Both the position numbers and the translations under genes were made by a program. The notes under the pieces were generated by a model, which worked only from the letters and a program-made list of their open reading frames with translations, searched no databases and was not told the DNA's origin. This document shows positions 23,742 to 34,456 of a stretch of DNA of 64,000 bases, in pieces. The stretch is taken from contig ML133440.1 of NCBI GenBank assembly GCA_003864495.1, forward strand, positions 172,665 to 236,664, read 5' to 3'. Within the stretch, counting starts at the first letter, position 1. Every line of letters begins with the position of its first letter. The DNA comes from Nemopilema nomurai. Its lineage: Eukaryota; Cnidaria; Scyphozoa; Rhizostomeae; Rhizostomatidae.

Positions 23742-26700
23742 ATGGTCAAAAAAGGATTATCCGTCAATAAAGAACGAGGTATGTTTTGATACACTAAATA
23801 TAATCGGTTGTGAATCTTCTTTGCGATATTATTCAGATGGGCACTTTAGCAGCCACACCTATGAAGAAAAGCCGCAACTTGCTGTTTAATGCATGCAAAA
23901 TAGTGTAACTGAATTTATGCACATTTGCTAGGGTATCTTTGGCTAAAGACATTTGCTAAATTGTCACATTTTCCAAAGTTTGAAAGGGATGTTCATTAGA
24001 CGTTAAACAGCCAATCAAGCACTTGTCTTATAATCCTCTAGTGTTTTCTATCCGCAATAGGTTTTTAGTTTTTTTTTCAGTTTTTAGTCTTTTTCCGTCG
24101 TTTGCCTAGTCTTAAGAAAATGCCATACGAAAAAGCATACCCGATGTATCTAGCTAATGCAGAGGCCTATTCGTTGTACGCTGAATCAGGTGACTTAGAC
24201 AGAGAAGCATCACAACAATTCATTGTTATTGCAGAGTGATCCGTTCTGAGGGTTGAAAGGTCTTGCTTTACTAGTGCATATTAACCAGTTATTTGAACAC
24301 CATTTTTTGTTATAGATTCAAGTCAAAGTAATTCCTTGATCATTGAACCATAATGGTTAAAAGCTGAATTTTTTTACCCATGATTGCAGTTGGGTACAAA
24401 TATTATTGTCTAGCTTTTAAATGCCTCTTTTTCTGAGGATTATTAAAGCAACCCACAAAATGGCCTAACAAGCTTTCTTTTCAACGACAATTCTCTTTGT
24501 ATTTGAGTTGCACCACAATTAAAGATTGCATTCCGATTCTTCACGGTGGTTAAATCTTTCAATGTTAATCTTGATTTGGTGCAAGTGAAATCTCCGCCTC
24601 ATACGAATCTCATGCTTTTCAAAAAACGAAAGGTCTTCTGTTCAAAGCTTGAATTGCTTTTATCTCTATCTAATTTTAAAATTTTCTAATTTTGAATTTG
24701 GAATTCTTCATCCGAATGATTGTAGCTTACGCAAAATATGGGTCTAGAATTTCCCTCCCTTTTTAGATTGAATTTTTGCTCAGGTCTGAAGGTTGATTGA
24801 ATAGTAAAATTAGAAATTCAGTACACGATCTCATCTCGAAATCAAAATTCAAAAACTTGTTACAGATTTAATCGCTTAAGGATTGAAAACTAAGACATCT
24901 GATGATATATCTTTTTGATGACAAACCTTTTTTGTACCGCATCAAGCAAGAGTTTTGCTTTTATTTTCAATCGAATACTTTATTCTAAATTGTGATATTT
25001 CTTGAACGTTTCTTCCGTGAAAAAGGAAGGAAATAGCACTTGAGTGCCATCTAAAGCATAATCGTTTATATTGTGCAGTCGAGGCCTTCTACAAACCTCC
25101 GTTTTCTGTCAACATAAGGTACGATTCCTCCTCCCCCTCGGAAAGTTTTGCAGCCCGCATTCACGACGCTTGTCCGTCGGCGATAAAATGACACGTGACC
25201 TGTAGAACTCAACTGACCGTCTTGTGAGTTTTATTCGCAGAATAATCTGCAATTTATGTCTTCATAAATGTGCATTACTCATGCTAAGTGAGTGCTAATG
25301 ATAACGTCGAATCCATGCGACGAACATAAATGTTTCAATGGGAGGCATGCAAGGGCTGAAAGGTACTGGATTGAAAGAGGGTTTCCTATGCTATCAATAA
25401 TTAAATAGAAAATTTATTGATATCAGTAAATTGAGATATCAATCTAGCCACCTACGTTAAAGAAGCCTCATTAGCTCCCTGTGTCACTTCGAATGCTTAT
25501 GTGCAGTCTATGGAACACATTTGTAGGTCTCTTTGTATCGCAATAGCTCTTTCTCATAACATTTCAACAGTCCAGGCTGTATTTCTCATCAACCGGAACC
25601 GTCCACAAAGTCGCACTGTTCCTTTCCGATTCCTAATTTAACACTGTTTCGTGATCTTCTCTTAATAACCTCAATAATAATCTTCAAATGGAATTGATTG
25701 ACCCACCTTATCATGTGTAGTTTGCATTCAATGGTATCTGTTTCTTTGGGTAGAGCAATGACCACTTGTTCCTTAAAGTGTTCAGGTATTAATATGCTGC
25801 AGTAGACTCCTTTCATTATCTCTTTCATTGGTTTTTAAATATCAAAATCATCCAGTGTTATCACTTCTCTCAAGTTCTCATCTGGTGTAGCTGCTATAAT
25901 CAGGTAGTAGAAAAAGATGATTTGAGAAAAATTTGCTGCTGTTCAAAGGCTTGTTCTTTTCTTTTCAAAAACTGGAAATATTCTGGAAAAGATGCATTAA
26001 CCTTCTAGCGCAATGGTTAGCGCAATGGTCGATAAAATAGTTTGCCTGAAAGCCTTTCAGTGAATATATTTTTATTCGTAGACATTTTTTCAACCAAAGA
26101 AATTAAGGCAAATGGCAAGCCAACCTTCAGCAAAAAAGACAAAACACGTTTCGCTGACATCAGAAATGAGTCAAAAGAATTGATCAAACTGGCTTTTGGA
26201 ACAGGTCTCAACTCGTTCTTTGCATTCTTCATACCAGTATCCACTGTGCTTATTGTTGGACACATGGGAAAGGTCTACCTTGCAGCCATTGGACTGGGCA
26301 TTTCTGTGTGCAATTTGACAGGAAATTATTTGGTAACTGGAATGACATCTGTTACCGAAACCCTGTGCTCTCAAGCATATGGTGCGAAGAACTTTGAGAG
26401 ATTTGGAATCGTAATACAGAGATCGGTCGTCATAACATTCGTATGCATTCTTCCAACATGTGCTCTTTGGATCAACATCGAAAAAATCTTCTTGCTATTA
26501 GGACAAGATAAGACAGTTTCACAGTAGGCCCTTCAATGTTTTCTTTGGTTTTCTTAGCATTTTCAGAAAAATAATTTGCAAAGCTATCACATACAGTTTT
26601 AAACGCTTATAAAATAGTACACCATTCAGCAAAATATTCGATATAAACTTTAATCTTCATATTGGAAGCTTTATGTGTCGCATGTTTCTGATTGCCTTTA

Positions 26701-29700
26701 TTTCTATTATAGTCTCTCTATCATTGATTTAAATTGTAATGTCGCTCGGTATTTACAAAACTCTCCCTCTCTTGATTTCCTTTTGCAGACTTGCAGGTAG
26801 TTTCGCAATTTGCTACATCCCCGGCTTGATGGTAAGACATTTGTCATTAACGTCCACTAAATACTGTCACTGTCAGTGCAGCTACCTTTCTCAAAATTGG
26901 TAAAATCAAGTGATGAGCACTTCTTTCTATTCCTTAATAATAAGCACGGATCTCTTCAACGATACAACACCTTTAGGCTAAAATTTCGACAATAGTCCAG
27001 ATATCTGTATAATTTCTTGTAGTTTTGCTGAAGATAGTCCTCTGTTTCTAGAAGCATTTTCTTGTATAATGCATTGTTAACCTACAGGTATCGATATATT
27101 CAAACACCCTCATGTTATGATCAATTCAATCTATATTGTTCAAAAACGAAGGCTTGAGCCTAACATCATCTTCCCCTTTGCAGTTATTCATACTTTTCAG
27201 TGTGCTTACAAGGTTTCTGGCCTGTCAGGCAAGTATCTATAGGCTTCTCTTTCTCAATGCAATAAATAACTATAGATGACTCAGTGCTTTTCACTTTTAA
27301 TGTGTCCTAGCTTGGTAAATACTTTGTAAACTTCCAATATCTTCCATTCCTGGAAGACCGGAATGAATAGTTACAAAGCATGCAATTGAGTTTATTGTAA
27401 ATGAGCCAACTTTAAGCGATACAAAGTTAAATACTCTTCTCCACTCAAAAGATTCTAGCCTTGCAGTCAAAGATTCTAGCCTGGCGTGTCAATAAAGCTA
27501 TCTGTTCCCTGCTTCGCTTTTTCACAGGCTATTACTTACCCGATTGTCTTCGGCTCAGTTCTTGCATTCATGGTGAATGGGATGTTCTGCTACCTCTTTA
27601 TCTACGTCTGCAATTTTGGAATCAGGTACCATTCCATTAGCAACTATACTACTGAGTTCGTGACAATGTTTTTGTAGCCATTTTTGATTGCATTGATTCA
27701 TATTAGCCTATTTTAACCTATTGACACATATTTTACCTAGTTCTCACCGTTTAGAATAACTCACCACAATTGATATCCTTTTGCCAAGAATATTCCAAAA
27801 AAATAATCTTGAGTTTAACAGCATTCAGGTTTACCTCAGTGTAGAGAAAAAGACAATCTTAAGAAGTAATGCAGCAAAGGAAAATTTTGAATTGACCCTT
27901 CTGATCAAACTCTACTTTGACATCATGTTTGACTTTGTTTTCTTGCAGGGGTGCAGCATTTGCTCTGAACTTGTCATACTTTGCGTTTTGCTTCTTTGTT
28001 TTCTTCGTCATCCACCAGAACAAGCTACACCATCAAACTTGGCATGGTTCGTTACATTTTGCTCCTGGTTCATATTCCTTTGCCATTTCATCGTAATCAA
28101 AGTCGTCGTTTCTATCAAAACAGGACATTTACCTTCCTTTAACGATGATCAAAGCCCGTTGTGACCCTTTTTCTCAAATCTTTTAGGTTGGTCTAGACAA
28201 TGCCTTTTTGAGTGGAAAGAGTATATATTTCTTGGGGTTCCTGCAATCTGCATGATGATAATGGAATGGGTTCTCATTCAGCTTGGCATATTCTTGTTAG
28301 GTAATTGCTTCGTTTACTGTTATGTCGATCTTTGAAATACTATCAGTACTTTGAATACTTCTAGCTTAATGGAAAAAGAAGTTCACAAAATCTGCAACCA
28401 AGTGGAAGCCTAGGATCAAAATGTGAATTTTTCAAGAATTCCTAGAACACAAAACAAGTAAATCTGTTAAAAGATTTATCGAACAAGAAATTTTTCATAA
28501 ACAAATATCTTATCACTTCATAGATCCAATCCCTCCTTTCAATTCGATTACCAAGCAAGTCCATATATTTCCTAAGATCTTAGCATTAGAGATGCACTGC
28601 CATCGAAATTTGCTCTTTTAGGAAAAGTTGGAAGGACAGAACAAGCTACTGGTACTGTATCGATTAATTTCAATGGGATGTTTTTTTTCGTAAGTTCAGA
28701 AAATTATAGTCTTTGTTGTTTAAATTTGTTGAGGCATGCTTGTTGTTCAGCAACAAACGTATCGTGGAACATGCTGCTCATTGGTATACAACCGCAACAA
28801 CATGTCTCCATTTCATCGTTTTTTACGTAAGCTGCCAAATAGATTGTCTATCAGCCATGTTACCAAGATGCTTTTCTTGCATCTCTCCTTTAAAAAACAA
28901 ATGCTTCATGATACATTTATGCTTCTAAAAAAATGATTGTTCTTAAAGCTAGGTTAATAAGATTCAATTAATCCTGACAAAACTCTTGAGGTATCGTTTG
29001 GCGTTTCAATTGGCGCTGCTGTCAGAGTTGGCACTTTTCTTGGAGCAGGACGCCATGAAATGGCAAAAGTGACAATGAAGGCTAGCTTGCTGATTTCAGG
29101 TAACAAAACAGCCAGGCTATAAACACTGACTTTTAACAACAAAATTAATCATATTCTTTCTAAGTTTGTATCAGCATTCACTAGATTTTTTACCAAATGG
29201 TTATAGCTTGTTAGTACGTGTTGTTGGACACATTCAAATTTGTCCGATGCAATGTAAGCATGCAATGAATTCAATTTTCAAATTGGGAGGCTTAAAGTGA
29301 GAAATTTTCTACAAGTCTCTGAGTACGGTGTTGTCTTGCATAAGATATTGTGGATTTATAAGCACTACAGTTCAGAAGCCAAAGGTTCATTTACAACTCT
29401 CCTGAATTCAGAGCTGTTTCAGCGAGTTGTCTTATAAGTATGCCATAATCCCTTTATCAAATAACAATTGAGGACTTGATCATGCAAAATAGAACATGTA
29501 AGGTTTTTTCTCCAGGAAGCTGTCTCGTAGTCATATCAAAAATATGTAGCCCTGTTTTCTCCACTTTTCGACTGTTGCAGCTGCAATTACCGTCCCAAGT
29601 GCGTTGGCAATGATTGGAGCAAGACATGTGATTGGTCATTTGTTTACAAATGATCGGTATGCAATTATTGTACATGTTAATTTTTTTGATTTGTTTTGCG

Positions 29701-31592
29701 ATCAATTGCTGTGCGTACAATGTAGTCTTAATGTAACAAGTTTTAAACTGCATTGCAAACCAGTAGGCCTATTTCTGGCTATATGCTGTCAATTTGAAAT
29801 GCAAATATAATCAGAAGTTTCAATCAAAGCGATTCAAGTCAAAGAATTATTGTACGCTGAACTGGTGCAGACATATTTCAGGTATCATTTATGACTGATT
29901 AATTCTAATTGATTTGTTCTAATGTCTGTTTAGCGCTGTGGCTGAATTAGAATCAAAGGACGCCTTGTTTTTGGGTCCACAGGTGGTTTTTGATGGACTT
30001 CAGGTAGAATTTTCCATTACTTCACTTTTTCTTTCCCTAATATATCACCTTCCTCTCTTAATTCTACAGGAAATTTAGTTTTCCTTTCTACAAGCAAATG
30101 TCTTTTGTTATGGTATTACAAGGAAGTTAATATTAGTTGCTCAAAGTCTTTCTTCCAAAAGCTCAATATTCCCCGTACTTTACGTGTCCAATTGCGCATA
30201 GCTTCCTATCGTTAAAACTGTGCACATCTTCTGTACCCCCTTTCTTAACCAACCATTATTTCTTCCAAAGTCTCATCTACACCATTCGATTGTTGCATAG
30301 TTTATCCACATCATTTCAACAATCTTATTGCCGTCAGTTTTCTACAGTTCCACACAAAAACATTTGCACTCTTTTAACTGCCGTCCTCTCTTAACTCTCG
30401 TAATCGAATTTAGTTTTCCTTTCAACAAGCATTGAAAGGGGAGAAAGAAGTTAGGACTATTATTTAGATTATTCAAAAGAATGCACATCCATTTGGCTGT
30501 CTTGTCATTCAGATGCGTGATCGTTTTCTACATATTGTGATATGGATTTCTTTCTCATTTTCAAATCTCAAAGTCTAGTGAAAAATGAAACACTGACTGA
30601 TTCACATTTTTTTTAAGATTAGAGTTACAATTCTTCAATCGTTAATGTGATATTTCAAACAATTTTCAGGTCATTGAAATTGAAATTATCTTATTTCGAA
30701 GGCGATACTGATGGGGATAGCTCGAGGGATTGGTTATCAAAAATATGGCGCATTCATCAATTTCGTCGCTTTCATTTTCATTGGAGTGCCTCTTCTTCTG
30801 GTTTTATTCTACGAAGCACACATGGCTTTATTTGGTAACTTGGCTGGATCCATTAATTTTCGTTTTGATATTTTCTATTGTGAGAAAACGATAAAAAGCA
30901 ACTAGAAGATTATTCCACCTACCATTTTTCAATTCTGTGTCCATTTCTTTCAGCTGTTCGTGTTGCAGTGCTTGCTGGTGTCTGTTTTCAAGTAAGTTGA
31001 AGTTGACAAAACTAAACTATGGTAGCAGCTTATTTGAATGAAAATTATTATACTATATTGTAACAGACCATAGTCCCTTTGTCCATCACCATTTAGTGTC
31101 ATTAGCTTGCATATAATTACCAACACGGCAAGAGGCATGTTTTATAAATGTCAAAATTCACAAGACCAGTCCACAATGAACATAATTTTACTTCCTTCAG
31201 GTACTTGGACTATCAATTTTGCTTTACAAATCTGACTGGACAGCACTTTCAAGTGTGGTAAGCTCACTAGAAAATGATATTCTGCTTTCTTTGTTGGATA
31301 AATAAATCTTAAAATTTAAGAGAGAGGAAAGTGCCGTGTCGAGAATGTTGTGTTCAATGGTGCTTGCTGCTGCAAGTTCTTTATTTGAAAAACAATTTGG
31401 AAATCTTGGAATAAGAACGTAACTACTACAATTTTTAATTTATAAGCTCCCATTGATATTTATTAATTATCACTTAGGCAAATGAGAGGGGCCGTATTTC
31501 CTTAGAAAGGAGCCTGTCCGAGATTGCAGAAGATGCTTTGAAACTCAAAGGTAACTTTATCATTCTCAGAAATATGTTTCCAGCCTATTTAG

Positions 31593-31632
<40 letters not shown>

Positions 31633-31994
31633 TATATGTATGAGTTCTATTTCTTATACTATCAGGCAATCTGTACTTATGATTATAGCCAAAGACTCAT
31701 GTCAGAAAAAGTCCCACTATAACATTATGAAGAATCCTCCCAGCATTTGCACTTAGAAGCCAATATGAAGATTTTTATTGCATCAATGCTTAACGTCAGC
31801 TTTTCATTTCAGACTGTCAAGTTAATGATTCAGACGAGAGTGAAGGCTTCTTGCAAGATAGAGAATCAGAGAATCTAAAGGCAAAGGATTCGACGAAAAC
31901 TCCTTCCGAGGCAGACACATTGGTTAAAGTACTAACTGTGTGTTTTTTCTTTTCGTTAGTTCTAGCTTCGCTATTAACGAAAATATATCTTTGA
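23742..31994 (+). CDS. G4: MATE/SLC47-type transporter, complete type A copy (560 aa, 16 exons)
   Basis: Exons: 23742-23778, 26082-26523, 26789-26831, 27184-27228, 27528-27625, 27949-28046, 28187-28300, 28622-28689, 28991-29099, 29581-29656, 29934-30003, 30702-30834, 30954-30991, 31201-31257, 31478-31550, 31813-31994. They total 1683 bases, all phases consistent. The N-terminus (MVKKGLSVNKERDIFSTKEI) is unique to this copy. From FADIRNESKELIKLAFGTGL onward it matches the other type A genes. SQAYGAKN in exon 2 and VRVGTFLGAG in exon 9 mark the two lobes. In TM7 the first catalytic glutamate is kept (E281) but the second position is glutamine (Q286, within MEWVLIQ). Exon 11 reads AVAELESKDAFVLGPQ, less hydrophobic than in G3. 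Exon 9 uses a GAG acceptor and exon 12 an AAG acceptor; intron 4 has a GC donor. The first exon lies 2.3 kb from exon 2, so a further 5' exon cannot be excluded. Expected function is proton-coupled export of cationic compounds. Confidence 0.88.
24120..24239 (+). other. Short open frame (39 codons) in intron 1 of G4
   Basis: ATG to TGA, encoding KAYPMYLANAEAYSLYAESG and an acidic end. It follows a fragment resembling the foldback-element arm (24070-24105). It is short and unrecognised, with no copy in the sister introns. I list it because the composition is protein-like; chance is the default explanation. Confidence 0.12.
25495..25880 (-). mobile_element. Degenerate LINE reverse-transcriptase fragment (minus strand)
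   Basis: The minus strand reads VVIALPKETDTIECKLH, then IGKEQCDFVDGSG, then in a shifted frame the equivalent of ERAIAIQRDLQMC followed by SIDCT. This follows the order of the fingers region of non-LTR retrotransposon reverse transcriptases (LPKK...EC...EEQ.GF..G, then ERAIEVQRD...FIDYTKAF). There is at least one frameshift near 25590 and one in-frame stop (M-L-stop-E-R), so the element is dead. It is the N-terminal part of the domain and may come from the same family as the three C-terminal copies further right. It lies in intron 1 of G4, antisense to the gene. Confidence 0.7.
31593..31638. repeat. CA/TA microsatellite in intron 15 of G4
   Basis: A short CA run passes into a long TA run, at the same intron position as in G1, G5 and G7, with a copy number specific to this gene. 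Confidence 0.9.
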
Positions 31995-32282
31995 TTAGGA
32001 GCTAGTTAGCTTTCTCATCAAAATTGTCTTCATTCATGATCTCTGATATGATCTTGAATATATCCTCTTCTTTTCTTGCATGGCCGAATTCAATATTCCT
32101 TATAGGCTTCTGAAGGACAATTTATAAGTGATTGTAATTAATATTGCATTTTATATTGACCAATCCTTTTTGGCCTTGTAAGTCTTGTTCTTTGCCCCTT
32201 ATAGAGTGGCAATTTCTTTTTCGTGAACCGTTCTCTAAGAAAGAGTATTCCGTTTTTCTTGCTGTTATAATACAGCTTGATC

Positions 32283-32473
32283 ACAATTTTAAGACAATTT
32301 TAAGACAATTTTAAGACAATTTTAAGACAATTTTAAGACAATTTTAAGACAATTTTAAGACAATTTTAAGACAATTTTAAGACATTTTTAAGACAATTTT
32401 AAGACAATTTTAAGACAATTATAAGACAATTTTAAGACAATTTTAAGACAATTTTAAGACAATTTTAAGACAA
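32283..32473. repeat. Minisatellite, 11-base unit, about 17 copies
   Basis: A head-to-tail array of the unit ACAATTTTAAG, nearly perfect; two units carry single changes (one T for A, one A for T). It is found only downstream of G4, not in the equivalent spacers after G1, G5 or G7, so it arose or expanded in this unit alone. Confidence 0.95.
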
Positions 32474-32740
32474 CTGCATTTTGTTGGAACACTCATCTCA
32501 TTATACTTATTACACCAGTCGTCTTTATTGAAAAGCAAGCTCCTCCCTTGCCCAGCCCAATCAAGAAATGCTTGCAAAGACACGAAAGTGTGAACAAACT
32601 TCTGTCGATTGCATTATAACTGATCTACTGATTTCACCTGAAAATTTCACCTTTATCGATGCATCATTAGCTGCAGAAAGACACAGGACATAAGCAGATA
32701 CTACATTGTGTAGCTAGATGACGGGCAACCGAAAGTATTA

Positions 32741-32953
32741 TTGTCTCTATCAAAAAAGCTAGAGAGGCTCCGAGCAAGTACTCAGCGAGCTATAAAAACG
32801 CCTACTGCGAGGTATGATTTTTGCGCTTCACCGGCAATGCTAAAAACAATCAGGAGAATCTGTGACAATGCTAATTTTCTCAGCAAACGGATAATAATTA
32901 GAGATGAACTGATTAATGCAAATGTGGTATACATTTGGAAAGTTGGTCGGTAA
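32741..32953 (+). pseudogene. Unrecognised open stretch, degraded in two sister spacers
   Basis: About 70 open codons from SLSKKLERLRASTQRAIKTP through YDFCASPAMLKTIRRICDNA to a TAA after VYIWKVGR. The composition is protein-like, with an amphipathic basic start. The copies at 4795-5010 and 43675-43890 keep the start but are interrupted after about 35 codons by small changes, and the copy after G7 has been deleted. No family recognised; it could be a relic of a domain or of a transposon. It lies between two MATE genes with no visible promoter. Confidence 0.25.
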
Positions 32954-33191
32954 ATGTTACGGATTATTGGTTAATGCGTATACTGGCTTTATCCCTCATT
33001 TGCTACTAACCCACAAAATTATATTGATAAAAAGCTGAAAATTCGCAGTATACAACCGTAAAAAAAATGAGCTTATTATGTCAAATGCCTGAGAGATTTG
33101 CTGGGTTCAGCGGCTTAGAACTTACTCTCTAGTGTTCTGGTGAAAATTATCTCTGGAGAAGAGGGCACGAATGGTGAAAGTAGCATCAACG

Positions 33192-33210
33192 ATGTCTGAA
33201 AATCAGCAAG
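33192..33210 (+). CDS. Candidate alternative first exon (MSENQQ) for G5
   Basis: ATG plus five codons plus one base, followed by a GTTTGT donor. This is the same length and phase as the other first exons, and the peptide resembles the G3 start (MSTSQK). It would join in frame to G5 exon 2 at 37390. It lies 1.25 kb upstream of the MVRTGQ first exon (34457). The segment that carries it (about 33060-33215) is missing from the spacers after G1, G5 and G7. It may be a functional alternative start or an orphan. Confidence 0.4.
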
Positions 33211-34456
33211 GTTTGTTTTGTCACTAATCTTCTCTTATCGAAAAGACTTTGAGATGATAACGTAACTAATACTTGTTTTCATTAGATTGTACATCATCTA
33301 AGTAACTGTAATTTGCGTTTGGACAAACGTAAAAAGTGAACTGGCCGCTTTTGGCTAATATATATTTTGAGCCCACGAAAGAGGAGTTCAGCTTGGTATC
33401 ACGCTAATGCACAGGCCAGTAGAGGACTCCGTACCAAGAATGTGTCACGCTTTACTGTCGCCACGGCAACCAATTATTAAGGACCCCTAAAACCGTCCTT
33501 TAACTTTGCGAGATCTGTGGTAAGGATTCGCTTAATCCTTAACATATTTGGCATTCTCCGTAGATATATTAGGACCAAAAGCCTCGCCCTCTAAGAAATG
33601 GAGCTTCGAGAAAACCTGACATTTTTGCTGGAGAGCGGCAACAATATCAAAATGTCAAAATTTTCGTAAGAGGGAATAAAAATACCCTCTCGTGGATCCA
33701 CGGAGAAATTACACTGTTGGTGATGTGGGATAAGGCGCCATTGGCAAGCTTACATCCAGAGCCCCAGTAAGGTTTAAAAGTTTATCTCCGAGGGAAGGCA
33801 TAGCAGACTGATTGCAAATTGTTTGATCGAGAAACGGATTCTCGTTTGGTAAAAGGTTTGCGTGGCTGACATCAACGTAAAAAGTGTAGGGGTTGATATC
33901 CCTCTTTGGTTGCTGCTGTCAAGAGCGAATTGGATTGACCAATGAGAATACATCCCTAGTCAGAATATAATGCGCATGCACAGCGGCCTCGATGCGGAGG
34001 GGATGAAGAATTGAGAGGTATTTATCTGAAACCGCTAATTTGGTGGTATTGAATAATTTCCCACAGTTGGCTTTTAGTAACTTGAAGTTCTAGCTTTAGC
34101 CTTTGCCAATTTTTCACGATGTGATATTTACCACTATTCCTGCTGCTAGACTGAATGCACAATTTAGATCCATTTCCACCTCATCAAATTGAGACATGAA
34201 CCTCGCAAACAGATGGGAAATGTTTTCTTTTCATTTCAAATTTGTTTCAAGAATCCTGCGAAAGTTTTTTAGGCATAAATCTTTCTTTTACTATACCCAG
34301 AGAGTGTGACATCCCTGTTGTGTTGGAGAACCCATTGATGGTTGAATATTTCATTCGGATGAGTGAATCCCTTGTGAGTTCAATACCATTATTTTGTCAC
34401 TAAAGGCCAGAGAATATGTGAGCTACGGATTGAAGAGTCGCCAGGTACATACAGCG

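Larger units (their letters stand above)
31995..34456. other. Spacer between G4 and G5
   Basis: This is the 3' flank of G4, then a minisatellite (32283-32473), an open-frame relic (32741-32953), a candidate alternative first exon (33192-33210), and a 5' flank with a GGATGAGTGAAT block near 34357. The stretch 32090-32640 has no counterpart after G1 or G5, so it was inserted here or lost there. 33310-33900 holds nothing I recognise. Confidence 0.5.

Noticed and set aside
27781..28164. 127-codon open frame over exon 6 of G4 (also 290-559, 39131-39403, 49968-50207, 58561-58944)
   Set aside because: It reads exon 6 in the wrong frame and runs through the donor. The correct frame between the AG at 27948 and the GT at 28047 gives GAAFALNLSYF and fits the phases of exons 5 and 7.
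32283..32473. CRISPR array
   Set aside because: The units are 11 bases and contiguous, with no spacers, in eukaryotic intron-bearing DNA; it is a minisatellite.
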